Source of the DNA: Phytophthora colocasiae
Lineage: Eukaryota > Oomycota > Peronosporomycetes > Peronosporales > Peronosporaceae
NCBI GenBank assembly: GCA_018806915.1
Contig: JAGKQI010000087.1
Coordinates: 496,001 to 560,000 of the forward strand
DNA: 64,000 nt
Direction: 5' to 3'
Below the pieces are notes generated by a model, which saw only the letters and a list, made by a program, of their open reading frames with translations, was not told the DNA's origin and ran no database searches. The number at the start of each line of letters is the position of its first letter. The first letter of the stretch is position 1. Of the stretch, positions 1 to 9,133 are shown in pieces. Position numbers and translations under genes: made by a program.

Positions 1-225
1 TTTCACAACTTTAGTAAACAGTTCTAGTAGCTTGTGTGGTGTGCAGTGGCTGCACTACAATGTGACAAGATTATTCTAAGTCGGGCATATTATGCATAAT
101 ACGGAATATGTATTTCCTCGTGTACGCCAGTCAATTGTACTGTAAACATGTACTCTCGAGTGTCGCTGCTGAACGATCTTTCATCGTGCTACAAGTGGAG
201 TTCCTTCACGCCTTTGTCTTTCGTA

Positions 226-244
226 GTTCATTCCAAAATTCACC
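226..244 (+). promoter_or_regulatory. oomycete Inr/FPR-like core promoter
   Basis: A TTCATTCC initiator block is followed at once by AAAATTCACC, which resembles the combined initiator and flanking element at oomycete transcription starts. It lies about 50-60 bp upstream of the ATG at 290 and supports that start. This is a match by eye to a known consensus. Confidence 0.6.
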
Positions 245-289
245 TTTCACCGCAACAACCCAACCCAAGACCACAGCACCAACGCCAGA

Positions 290-628
290 ATGGTCTTCTC
301 AAGTTTCTTCAAGATCCTCGTCTTGGTCGCAGTCCTCGTGGTCCAAGTCAACGCTGAACCTTCGCAGCAAACGCGTAATCTCCGCATTCAAGACGACGAC
401 ATTCCACAAGAACAAGCGAGGAGGTTGGGCGGTTGGAAAGCGCTCATCGTCAATCTCAAGAACAACCCTGGCGTTTCTGACGGTGCTGTTAACTTACTCA
501 AGAAGGTAGACTTCGTCTCGGGGACATCGAAGAAGATTAAGGAGAAGGCCAAGGAGGTTAAGGAGAAGGTCAAAGACACGGTCAAGGAATCCGTGGAGAA
601 GGTCAAGGACAAAGTCTCGGGTGAGTAA
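290..628 (+). CDS. candidate RXLR-type secreted effector, 112 aa
   Basis: A small secreted protein. Residues 1-22 form a hydrophobic signal peptide ending VNA. An RNLR tetrapeptide follows at residues 29-32, then an acidic DDD run and EQARR at about 41-45, where the dEER part of RXLR proteins normally sits. RXLR proteins are exported by the pathogen and many enter host cells. The C-terminal third is a Lys/Glu/Val amphipathic stretch (KEKAKEVKEKVKD), probably helical, with no domain I recognise. The frame closes at TAA 626-628, inside a good splice donor (GTGAGT at 621). Acceptors at 680 or 720 could therefore give a slightly different C-terminus. The RXLR call is good on layout; the molecular target is unknown. 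Confidence 0.72.
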   Translation: MVFSSFFKILVLVAVLVVQVNAEPSQQTRNLRIQDDDIPQEQARRLGGWKALIVNLKNNPGVSDGAVNLLKKVDFVSGTSKKIKEKAKEVKEKVKDTVKESVEKVKDKVSGE

Positions 629-1267
629 TGTAGTACTTGGCCAAGATACTGAGCAACTCTTGCCCAAGCTAGAACTCTAGAGTCGATTACGTGTAGCGGG
701 TATAACACTTCCTACTCCAGCAATACACCTCGAATGAACTACGTTGATTGTTTTCATTTTGTTGCCTAATGCAGCATCTTTATTGAGGGATTGTTTCATG
801 AGTAACAGACCTCCCTTTGTTAGGATGAATGATGGAAGAAGAGCACCAACATAAGTGCCGAAAGAACTAGCTGACTGAATCAAAAATTATTCTCTGGTTA
901 ATATATGATATTACCGTCAAGTGAACGTTTGTAGTGGTCATTCTGGACAATTTTCTTCAGAGTAGCTTTGATTTGAACTCTTCGAAGCCGCAAAACCTGT
1001 TAAGAACATCATCGAGACTCCGGCTGTCTCCTGTTGATAAACCTCTGAGATACGAGGAGTCTCTGTCGATTATTATGGCAACCGTGTGTGCCGAATGTGG
1101 TAGCCGCCAATGGAAAACCTCAGTGGGGTCATTTTGAACCCCCTCCCGAAGAGCGCAAAACACTGTCGGTCATTTAGTGAAACAAGTGACTGAAGTTTGA
1201 ATAAATATTAGTCATAAAGCATGAGTTTTCCCTCCACTGCATTTTACGTAATCGACTTCTGCTAAAG
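629..1267. other. gene-poor stretch
   Basis: No open frame here shows recognisable protein features. The first part probably holds the 3' UTR, or an alternative last exon, of the RXLR candidate. I see no repeat or transposon terminus. Confidence 0.4.
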
Positions 1268-1504
1268 TCATCCCCTCATCGTAAATGTGAGATGAAGAGT
1301 GTGATCAGCAATTTTGAGCGCGTAAGCCTTCCCATCCTGCGTAGTTACTTTAAACACGCACCCATACTCGTTACGCCAGAGAAAAGCATCGCCATCCACC
1401 ACGTCAACGCCCAACAAAGAGCAGGCGTTGGTTAAATTCTTCATGGAGAGATGTTGGCACCAATAAAGTTCAGGAAAAGTGACTTCGAGCCCATATTGAT
1501 CCAC
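1268..1504 (-). pseudogene. protein-kinase-like N-lobe fragment
   Basis: An open frame of about 78 codons whose middle reads GCVFKVTTQDGKAYALKI. That resembles the glycine-rich loop and beta-3 lysine (A-x-K) of a protein kinase. No in-frame ATG precedes it, and the catalytic loop, DFG and the rest of the domain are absent, so it looks like a kinase gene fragment. CRN effectors with kinase tails are one possible source, but nothing here proves that. The assignment rests on one short motif. Confidence 0.35.
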
Positions 1505-1602
1505 TTTGTTTTTTAAACTTAGACAACAACGGAATTGTGGCAGCTGTACGTCTGCTTAAAATCCATTAAGACCTTAGTAAGGAGTTCTGCTAACGAGTTC
1601 AT

Positions 1603-2802
1603 CTACTGGTCCTGCAGCGATCGCGCGATGGCCTTGGCAATCTCGTCCTCCTCGTACGTTTCGTCGTTTTCAGTCGAACTTGAAGTGGCTGCTGCAGCAG
1701 AAGCTGTGGCAGCCCCAGTAGGAGCAGGGGTTGAAGCAGGAGGTGTCGGGACTGGAGCTGAGGTTGGAGCCGGAGCCGGAGCTGATGGTGGTGCGAACGG
1801 GTTAGCAGAGGCCGGCGAAGGAGCTGCTGCACCAAACGGGGAGCCTCCAAAGCCTCCAAGACCACCCATACCACCTCCAGCCATCATTTGCTGCATCCGC
1901 GCCATGGCGTTCGGGTCGCTCATCATTTGGTTCATCTGCTGCATCATCGCAGGGTTCTGTTGAAGTGCCTGCATGGACTGCGCTAGTAGCGCCGGATTCT
2001 GCAGCGCTTGAGCCAGCATGGGGTTCTGTTGAGCCATTTGCTGCACCATGGGGTTGCTCGCCATGGACTGGAGCATCGCTGGGTTCTGCAACAGCGCCTG
2101 AGCCTGAGACGCAAAGTCTCCTCCCATTCCTCCAAAACCTCCCATGGACGGTGCACCGAACGGTGTCGTAGGAGCAGGTGCAGCAGCCCCCAAAGACGTA
2201 GCTACAGAGTCCACCACAGCTTTACATGCCACTAAATTCTCCCATTTCTCGGGCGTCGGGACCAGCACCAAATGCCCCGCCATTACTCCGTCCTGGAATC
2301 CCACCACCTTGACACTGTCCTGCCCTCTAATCCTGTCAAATAGCTTGGCCTTCAATGCAGCATTGTCCACTCTTAGCTTCCTGTACTTCTCCTCATTGGG
2401 GTGACCCACAATGTTGCTACAGATCTTTTGCAACGTCCGCACAGCCGTCGCGTACTGTTCGTGAGGCTCCTGATCGCGCATCTGCTGCAAAAAAGCTCGC
2501 AATTGCGTGGGAGGAGCCGGACCTGTCGTTTGAGTTGCTGCTGCATTGGCTGCAGCCACCGCTGAGGGGGTAAGTGTCAAATGCAAAGCGCATTCTGCAG
2601 CCACGCTGTAGTCCTTTAAGAGTTTGTCGTCCTGCAGGATTTGACCCTGGAAGATCAAACGCTGCGCCGACACGGGGAATCGCCGCGCATCCTGCTGCTC
2701 GATCACCTGCTTAAGTCCGAGCACCGTGGAGGTCGCCAGGTCCACGCGCACGAGCAGATTCTCGGACGTTCCGCTCACCACTTTTACTGTCAATTCGTCC
2801 AT
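1603..2802 (-). CDS. ubiquitin-receptor protein: UBL, PUB, STI1-like repeats, UIM
   Basis: A 399-residue soluble protein. Residues 1-76 are a ubiquitin-like domain (LTVKVVSG start, LIFQGQILQDDKLLKDY core). Residues about 110-180 match a PUB domain, the fold that binds p97/VCP tails (TLQKICSNIVGHPNEEKYRK). From about 235 to 305 come Met/Gln/Asn-Pro-rich STI1-like repeats (NPAMLQSM, NPMVQQM, NPMLAQAL), as in ubiquilin/Dsk2. A Gly/Pro/Ala-rich linker leads to a C-terminal ubiquitin-interacting motif (EEDEIAKAIARSLQDQ). The layout suggests a shuttle carrying ubiquitylated clients to p97 and the proteasome. Ubiquilins usually end in a UBA domain, so the PUB plus UIM arrangement is unusual. It is a single exon with a TATA-like TATAAAATTT about 20 bp upstream. 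Confidence 0.85.
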   Translation of the reverse strand: MDELTVKVVSGTSENLLVRVDLATSTVLGLKQVIEQQDARRFPVSAQRLIFQGQILQDDKLLKDYSVAAECALHLTLTPSAVAAANAAATQTTGPAPPTQLRAFLQQMRDQEPHEQYATAVRTLQKICSNIVGHPNEEKYRKLRVDNAALKAKLFDRIRGQDSVKVVGFQDGVMAGHLVLVPTPEKWENLVACKAVVDSVATSLGAAAPAPTTPFGAPSMGGFGGMGGDFASQAQALLQNPAMLQSMASNPMVQQMAQQNPMLAQALQNPALLAQSMQALQQNPAMMQQMNQMMSDPNAMARMQQMMAGGGMGGLGGFGGSPFGAAAPSPASANPFAPPSAPAPAPTSAPVPTPPASTPAPTGAATASAAAATSSSTENDETYEEDEIAKAIARSLQDQ

Positions 2803-2916
2803 TATGCTGGAAATTTTATAATAGGTTTGGATATAGAATTAATTTACACTAATGATACGTAAATGGTACGTAAACTATACACAAAATAATCTTGAAGCGA
2901 CGCAAATGGTGAAAAA

Positions 2917-4066
2917 ATGACACAAATGCCAACGAGGTTCTCTCACACTGGGGAGAGCAAAGATGTGGATCAACATTCAATTAAGACTCGATATGCACCG
3001 ACGGAGCTAGTGGTGGAACGGATTCCGGCGTTAGTTCGAGAAGGTTTTGGTGTAAAGTTGAAGTGGATGATAGTAGCTATACCCTAATGAGAAATTTGAA
3101 GTGGACACTTTGATGCAGACACTAGTACAGACTCCACTTCAAACTGGATCGGTAGAAGTAAGCTGAATGAAAATGATTAAATAGGATATGACTTAACTCT
3201 GACGTTGCAGGCGTTGGAAGCCAGCGACGAGTTGATACAACGAGCCGATGAAGTTGACACTTTCTGTGGGAGTCTGAGGCCAGGACCTTTGCAGGAGATC
3301 GTTGCCAAGCATGTTGCACGACTCCGAGAGGCTGCACTGCATCTTCGTTCACCCTTCAGTCGACTGGATACAGAGAGTATTCGAGTTGAAAAGTGCGTGT
3401 TCGTTGAATTACGAGGTGGAAAATGCTGAAAGTTTCTCTGCTGTAGGCCACGTACGAGACCAGTTCCTGTTCGTGTTACTCCATTCATGGGCTCAGCATT
3501 AGCCAGAGCTGCAGCTAAAGTAGGAGTGAATGCTACGAAACACCAGAGTGCTAACAGTGTGCGAAAAGCTACCAAACCATTGTATAAGTGGGAGAAGCGT
3601 CGGCTTTTACGTGGAAGCAGCATCGCTCAGCCGAACGTAGCTTGTTCGAAATCCACTGCTGACCGGAAACCTAAGCTCGCTGAAGACTGTGAGTAACTTA
3701 ATGCTTTGCTCTGTTCTTTGCATTTTTTTAGTGACAGTTTTGTTTGAAAGCAGATCTAGATGGCGTCGATGAAGCCGGTACAGAGCTCCACCCGTGCTCC
3801 GAACCTGGACATTATTCGCGTTCATCCTATAAAGCATCGACGACAACTGAGACGTCTGGTGTTTTTGAATTCCAGATCGTTTTAACTGAAGAAGAGCTCA
3901 AAGCTCTAAAGGTTGGTCGCTTTTTGTTTTCTTGTAAATCCTTTCCTGATCTCTAATTTTGATGCTCCAGTATCAACGACGACGGCTAGAAGCTGAACAA
4001 AAACATTTATCGCGACAGACAGCTCCTCCAGCCCCAACGGCAATCGCCAGAAAGCTCCCACAGTAA
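2917..4066 (+). CDS. five-exon gene of unknown function, about 270 aa
   Basis: My spliced model is exons 2917-3051, 3211-3392, 3447-3688, 3754-3911 and 3971-4066. All four introns are GT-AG (159, 54, 65 and 59 bp). The coding total of 813 nt keeps one frame throughout, which is strong internal support. The product is mainly hydrophilic, with no signal peptide or membrane segment. It has a helical, acidic N-terminal half (REAALHLRSPFSRL), a proline/basic patch (RPVPVRVTPFMG), a Lys/Arg-rich region (KWEKRRLLR) and a charged helical tail (LTEEELKALK). I recognise no family. An acceptor at 3751 would change one residue, and an ATG at 2926 is an alternative start. It runs parallel to the next gene, 126 bp upstream of it. 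Confidence 0.65.
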
Positions 4067-4192
4067 AAATGGCAATTCCTCAACGCCAATTCCGTTGTTT
4101 GCCCAGACATTGAGGGCACATTCCCCCTAAAAATACAGCTACCCGAGGTGGAATCTCTTCAAATTCACACCCATTTCTCCTTTTCCTTCATC

Positions 4193-5896
4193 ATGACACA
4201 CCCCACCCACCAGCTCTACGGCTATGAACGGTTCTTTGCCATGGATCCCGATGCGAGTGTCAAGCTCGCGCACATTGCGACGTTAAGAGGTGACATCCCC
4301 ACACTCCTGCAACATCTTCCTCAAGCTGTTCTCGAAACTTTCAATCGCCACCCCAAGATGCGCGCATCGATTCTCCCTGGCAGTTCCCCGCAGAAAGTCA
4401 TGATCTGTGCTCCAATTGCTGACGTTTCCGAGCTCAAAGGCCTCCTCACTATCCACGAATGTACTGCAGACGAACAAGAGCGAGCAGAAGAAGAACGACT
4501 CAACGCTGCTCTGGACGATTCAACGGATACCCCAAGTCTCCGCTGGATGGAGTTCGTTCGGAATGAATGTGAGAAACCTTTAGACCGTGAAAAGGATTTT
4601 CCCTTCTACCTTGTCGTCCGGGTGGATAAATCGACCAACACCTTTGCCAGACTCGTCCTCTTCGCAGATCACTACATGACGGACGCCACATCCGGCGCAG
4701 TGATTCTCCGTGAGATTCTTCAGACTGTGTCGAAGCTCAGTGGTTTGTCGTCCTTGGAGCTCCCTAAGGAACTCCCTCTGCGTGAGTCTCTATATGAAGG
4801 AACGCACTACGTCAACGCGTGGATGAATGTCGTCCATGAAGCTGTGTCCAAGTACGTCATGCAGCCGCTGATGAACTTCGACACGAACGCTTTCGTGCCT
4901 CTGCTGCCGATTCAGTCCGAGTCTCAACGTGATTTCTCTGGGTCACCGCCTACTCCACCCAATCCGAGTTTTGCCTTGTTCGCCCAGGGGTCTGAAGGTT
5001 GTATGCGGAGTGCGATGGCTCGTTGTAAGGAGGAACACGTGAGTCTTCAAGGAGCTATCATTGCTGCGACGACGATGGCTTTCGGACTGACGAAACACGA
5101 CGGAAAGCTTCGGGATTGTACCGAGCCACTGCAACTTCGTATGGACGTCATGGGGGATATGCGGCAACAAGTGACTTTGAACCCCGTCAAGCGCGGCCTG
5201 TTCGACTCCTTCTTGCCCCAAACAACCGGAAGCAACTGCGAGACGCCTGTGGGTATGTACACCACTCCAGCCCACCTCGTATTCACCAGTAGTGAAGGTG
5301 TTGACCCCCACTGTATGTCCTTCTGGGACGTTGCACGTAAAGCTGATCACGAATGGGAGTGCGCGTTGCTTGGACATGAGCTCAAGATGCAGAGTATGTT
5401 CGTCAATGAGATGTTGAACGCAGAGAACAGAGCCGACTCGGGCTTGTGCGTGTCCAATTGCGCTCTCAACGACGTCACTCTCGCATTCTTAGACTGTTCG
5501 GACGCTTCTTCCTCCCCGTTCCCAAGTGAAGTGACTCTAGGCAGCAACCGCTTGACGGTGGACGATCTACACGTGTACAACTCGCAGCCATCGTTGAGTT
5601 CCACCAGCAAGATGTTCGTCACGGCACTCTCGCACTTCAATTACGCCATGATGTACAAACTGGAGGCTGAAGCTGCACAGAAGTTGTTCACTTGGATGGT
5701 GAAATGCACAGAGCGTATTGGCGAGTACCGACAGCAGGATTCCTTCGCTCAAGCAGCAGATCGACTGTCAACAGGAGCTACAGACGATGAGGTGACTGAA
5801 ACACTGCAGATTGCAGTAGATCCGACAGTTCCCGAGCCTAAAAGTGCCGTAGCGGGTGCGGATGCCAGTGAACTCAGCAACTTCCAACAGGACTAA
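4193..5896 (+). CDS. condensation/acyltransferase-fold protein (HxxxD), alcohol-acetyltransferase-like
   Basis: A 567-residue protein of the CoA-dependent acyltransferase / condensation-domain fold. The catalytic HxxxD motif is HYMTD at residues 160-164, in the context LFADHYMTDATSG. The N-terminus (YGYERFFAMDP) resembles alcohol O-acetyltransferase-like proteins. A second lobe runs through LQGAIIAATTMAFG at about 290. By family it would transfer an acyl group from CoA to an alcohol or amine; the substrate is not deducible. No signal peptide or membrane segment is visible, so it is probably cytosolic. The ATG at 4193 follows a weak start-site element at about 4164-4181 (TTCACACCCATTTCTCC). 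An upstream in-frame GTG at 4148 is not a credible start. Confidence 0.75.
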   Translation: MTHPTHQLYGYERFFAMDPDASVKLAHIATLRGDIPTLLQHLPQAVLETFNRHPKMRASILPGSSPQKVMICAPIADVSELKGLLTIHECTADEQERAEEERLNAALDDSTDTPSLRWMEFVRNECEKPLDREKDFPFYLVVRVDKSTNTFARLVLFADHYMTDATSGAVILREILQTVSKLSGLSSLELPKELPLRESLYEGTHYVNAWMNVVHEAVSKYVMQPLMNFDTNAFVPLLPIQSESQRDFSGSPPTPPNPSFALFAQGSEGCMRSAMARCKEEHVSLQGAIIAATTMAFGLTKHDGKLRDCTEPLQLRMDVMGDMRQQVTLNPVKRGLFDSFLPQTTGSNCETPVGMYTTPAHLVFTSSEGVDPHCMSFWDVARKADHEWECALLGHELKMQSMFVNEMLNAENRADSGLCVSNCALNDVTLAFLDCSDASSSPFPSEVTLGSNRLTVDDLHVYNSQPSLSSTSKMFVTALSHFNYAMMYKLEAEAAQKLFTWMVKCTERIGEYRQQDSFAQAADRLSTGATDDEVTETLQIAVDPTVPEPKSAVAGADASELSNFQQD

Positions 5897-6009
5897 GGCA
5901 CTACAGGCAACTCGGGTCCTTGGAGTCTTTATTTCTTTCATAACAGAGCAATAATATAAGCATTAGTACTTACATGCGCACAAATTGTTGTCACTCCGTA
6001 CCTGACTTA

Positions 6010-8520
6010 TCAAACCAGACTGATGGAATCCAGTGACGTCACTGGAAGACGCATCTTGGCTCCAGGCATATCGTACTGCTTGCAAGCACCGAAAAGCTGG
6101 TGAAGGGGTTTGTCTCCCAGGCTTTCAGCTAGTTGAGGGTCGTCCAGTACGTCATTCACCAGGCAATAAGCTTCGTGGTTGCCGCTCCAGCTCACATAAC
6201 GCGCTTCAAAAGTATTCAATGGTACTGAAAGATACGGGAAATCCGAGTACCAAGACTCGTACGACGGCACGTAACCATTGAGCGTCGAAACTTCTGACGC
6301 TGGAATATCACACTGCTTGGCACGACCAGCGAGAAACCCAGTGGCAAGATTGCCCACAATATACCGCATGTAGCTGCGGAAAAGTGACTTGAGGACGACA
6401 AAAGCTACCACCAAACACGTGACAATGAGAATGATCCAGTACAGAATGTCCATGAGATGCTGCTGCTCCTTGGTCGGGTATTCATCACGAAGGAACGGGA
6501 GAACAATGTGCAGTGTGTTGACAAGGGAGTCGTATTTTGACTCGGTCTGTTCCCTCGCAGCTGCAACAGCACGTTGTGTAGCATGATCGAACGGCCAACC
6601 ATTGTACCAGCGACCCATCATAATAAGCGATACCAACGCCATCAGTAGCAAATGATAACGAGAAGCTCGTGCTAATAGTCCGTCATATCTTGGAGGCGTT
6701 TTCCACTTGCGTAATAGACAGTATTTATCCACCCAGTAGTTCACAAGAAGTGATAAAGCCGTAATAATGAGACCTGTTGGAAGCAGCGACTTGAAAAAGA
6801 GCGCAATCCCCACAGATTTTGTGATTTGAGTGTATCGCTCTGCCAGTTTCCAATAGGCTCCGGAATAGTACGAATTCAGCTTTCGTTGGGTCTTCGCTTT
6901 CGGGCCATAGTACCAACGATAGAACTTCTCGAACGGACTCAATAGCTGAATTACAGGCGCAGTGATCAGGTTGGCAATGAGTAAAGCTTGAATCTGTAGG
7001 AGATTTTCCTGTGATAGAATATCCGTAAAGTCCATCAGCAGATACAGTACAACTGCACCATTAAAGCCACGGAAGAGTAGCAGTTTGTTTAATGTAGACA
7101 ATTGCTCCCGCTCCTTCGTTTGATGCTGTTCCAGTCTGTCCACGTAACTCAGCAAGCGGCATCCGATAATATCTGTCACCGCCAACGTAGCTGCAAGGAT
7201 AAAAAGCCTTCCACGACGCTTTTCATCCGACTCCGTTTCGTCGCCAATGTAGTCATTTTTCAGCCACAACGCAAGGAAATAGATACCAGTCATCATCGCA
7301 CCCACGATTGTCATGGTAAGTGCTTGTTGCAGTACCCGTCGTCGCCATAAAACTCCTGCACTCTTCCACTGCACTGACGAAGGTTCTGTTGCTTGTTCCA
7401 CATGTAAAATATTGGTCCCTCGGAAGCGAAGACGGTTGGATAACCCCGTACTGGTCCAGTCCATAATGGTAGAGCACACTCCGATTCGAGTTTCACGTAG
7501 ACAGCGCCGTTGTGCTTCTTCCGTCTCGAACATTACGAATACCGACCATACACGGTAGCTGTCTTCTTTCAACATTGTTGCAATGCGACGTCGAAGAGCA
7601 TCTAGCTCTGCGTTCCAGTAGGTCAAGTCGTAGCCCCCCAGTCCACTTTTCTGCCTCAAACGCCGCAAAAATGGCTGTTCTGGAGCTTTTTTCATCGGAT
7701 CAGCTGCATTCTCCAACGCCAAACGCACGATCTCCGGGTCTGCACTCTCCATCTTGAGCATATCTTCCATGTACCTCTTCTTGGCCAAAGCTGACAGTAA
7801 CCGGTCGTTATCCACACAAACTGTGACGAATTTGACGCGTCCGAATTGAGCGAAAAACCTTTCCCACTCGTTCGGATCCCATGCGTTAGCATTAGGATCT
7901 TTCACCACGACAGAATAGTCCGACGGAGTCTGCTCTAATGCATCCAAATGGGCTTTATCTCTCGTCTGCATGACTGCAACCACGAGACAATAGACAGCCA
8001 GAATACCCAGTCCGATCATATCGACATGGAGTTGAGTCATCACCAACGGACAGTCATTGATCGTCACATTGCGGACAGTATTGTTAACAGCACTAGTGTC
8101 AATTGCACTCACTTCCCGAGTGCAGGCGGCCGTCCCCAGTATCCGAAGATCAAGTTTCCTGGAACTCAGATTTCCGGAATAGCTGGACGAGAGGAAGTAG
8201 ACGATGCTGGGCGTGGACACGGCCGCTAATAGGAAAAGCAAGAAACTCAATTGCAATAACATGCGGAAATATAGTCCCAGTCCGATGCCAAAGACCGAGA
8301 GATCACTCAACCAAGTGTCGAAAACCGGGAACAATTCGCTACCAGGTGCATCTTCGCCCATGTCCACAAGGCGGAAGGCGTCACCAGCTTCTTTGTCGCG
8401 TACGCGATGGGGCAGAATCACGTCGCGGAACCATTCGCGAGCCACAGCCACACTGGGGCCGTCGTCTGGAGCTGTCACGCTCAAGCGCGCAGCAGCAAGC
8501 GAGCGTCGAGGCCGCTCCAT
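6010..8520 (-). CDS. OSCA/CSC1-like (TMEM63-type) membrane channel
   Basis: A multi-pass membrane protein of 836 residues from the ATG at 8520. A first cluster of helices includes GIGLGLYFRMLLQLSFLLFL. A large cytosolic region follows with an RRM-like strand (VFVMFETEEAQRR) and an EPSSVQW element, as in the PHM7_cyt region of OSCA/CSC1 proteins. A C-terminal set of about seven membrane segments comes after (for example GIALFFKSLLPTGLIITALS). Family members are mechanically or osmotically gated cation channels; gating cannot be inferred here. An upstream in-frame ATG at 8604 would add 28 residues of 5'-UTR-like composition, so I prefer the inner start. The sequence is divergent from plant OSCA. 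Confidence 0.7.
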   Translation of the reverse strand: MERPRRSLAAARLSVTAPDDGPSVAVAREWFRDVILPHRVRDKEAGDAFRLVDMGEDAPGSELFPVFDTWLSDLSVFGIGLGLYFRMLLQLSFLLFLLAAVSTPSIVYFLSSSYSGNLSSRKLDLRILGTAACTREVSAIDTSAVNNTVRNVTINDCPLVMTQLHVDMIGLGILAVYCLVVAVMQTRDKAHLDALEQTPSDYSVVVKDPNANAWDPNEWERFFAQFGRVKFVTVCVDNDRLLSALAKKRYMEDMLKMESADPEIVRLALENAADPMKKAPEQPFLRRLRQKSGLGGYDLTYWNAELDALRRRIATMLKEDSYRVWSVFVMFETEEAQRRCLRETRIGVCSTIMDWTSTGLSNRLRFRGTNILHVEQATEPSSVQWKSAGVLWRRRVLQQALTMTIVGAMMTGIYFLALWLKNDYIGDETESDEKRRGRLFILAATLAVTDIIGCRLLSYVDRLEQHQTKEREQLSTLNKLLLFRGFNGAVVLYLLMDFTDILSQENLLQIQALLIANLITAPVIQLLSPFEKFYRWYYGPKAKTQRKLNSYYSGAYWKLAERYTQITKSVGIALFFKSLLPTGLIITALSLLVNYWVDKYCLLRKWKTPPRYDGLLARASRYHLLLMALVSLIMMGRWYNGWPFDHATQRAVAAAREQTESKYDSLVNTLHIVLPFLRDEYPTKEQQHLMDILYWIILIVTCLVVAFVVLKSLFRSYMRYIVGNLATGFLAGRAKQCDIPASEVSTLNGYVPSYESWYSDFPYLSVPLNTFEARYVSWSGNHEAYCLVNDVLDDPQLAESLGDKPLHQLFGACKQYDMPGAKMRLPVTSLDSISLV

Positions 8521-8804
8521 AGCACAATTGATGGTGTGCAGAACACTTAGAAATTCGATGGTCGGATTCCTCGAGATAAAAATCCAATTCACTTGCTGCA
8601 ACATGTTCAGTTTGTTCCCGAGGGCACCACGTACAAGAATCAGATAGTGAATGACTACTACTAGTGATACAAGTGTAAGCAGAACGAGTCGTTCTGAACG
8701 GTATGAGCTTCCTACATCGTCTTGGCAGTCAGCAAATCAACGCACTTCGAGGATGAGGTCAACTATTATCAAGACGATGCCACCAAGTTCACGACTACTT
8801 AATA

Positions 8805-8889
8805 CACTGCACATGTAAGCACTACAATAATAGTAGTGCCTCTATGTGATCAATACATGCACATTATTGTGGTGCTTACATGTACAGTG
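8805..8889. repeat. long inverted repeat / hairpin
   Basis: Two arms of about 27 nt, near 8805-8832 and 8863-8889 (left arm starts CACTGCACATGTAAGCAC), are nearly complementary and separated by about 30 nt. The structure lies between the divergent channel and cysteine-module genes. It may be a small MITE-like hairpin. The rest of 8521-9087 shows no gene. Confidence 0.6.
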
Positions 8890-9087
8890 TACTGGTCCAG
8901 TGCTCTGTTGAGCACTGACAGCGGGTGTGAATCATGGCCAAAAATAAATCAGACTTTCACCATACAAACACCAAGTGAAATCAACGGTTGACAGTTTCAC
9001 CCAATGATCGTATCCGGGCTAGGGGATCGCGAGCCAATCATACCACGCCAATCGCCCATGGGTACATCAGTTATTGCCCGAAAATCC

Positions 9088-9107
9088 CTCATCACTTGTC
9101 AATTTGC
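9088..9107 (+). promoter_or_regulatory. oomycete Inr/FPR-like core promoter
   Basis: CTCATCACTTGTCAATTTGC combines a TCA initiator with a CAATTTGC flanking element, about 27-46 bp upstream of the ATG at 9134. It supports the ATG start over an in-frame TTG at 9074, which lies upstream of the signal. Confidence 0.65.
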
Positions 9108-9133
9108 CCTCAAAGCAGCAAGAGACTGTCAAG

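Noticed and set aside
8521..8604. 28-residue N-terminal extension of the OSCA-like channel
   Set aside because: Its composition looks like 5' UTR and nothing in the family requires it. It remains possible and should be checked with transcripts.
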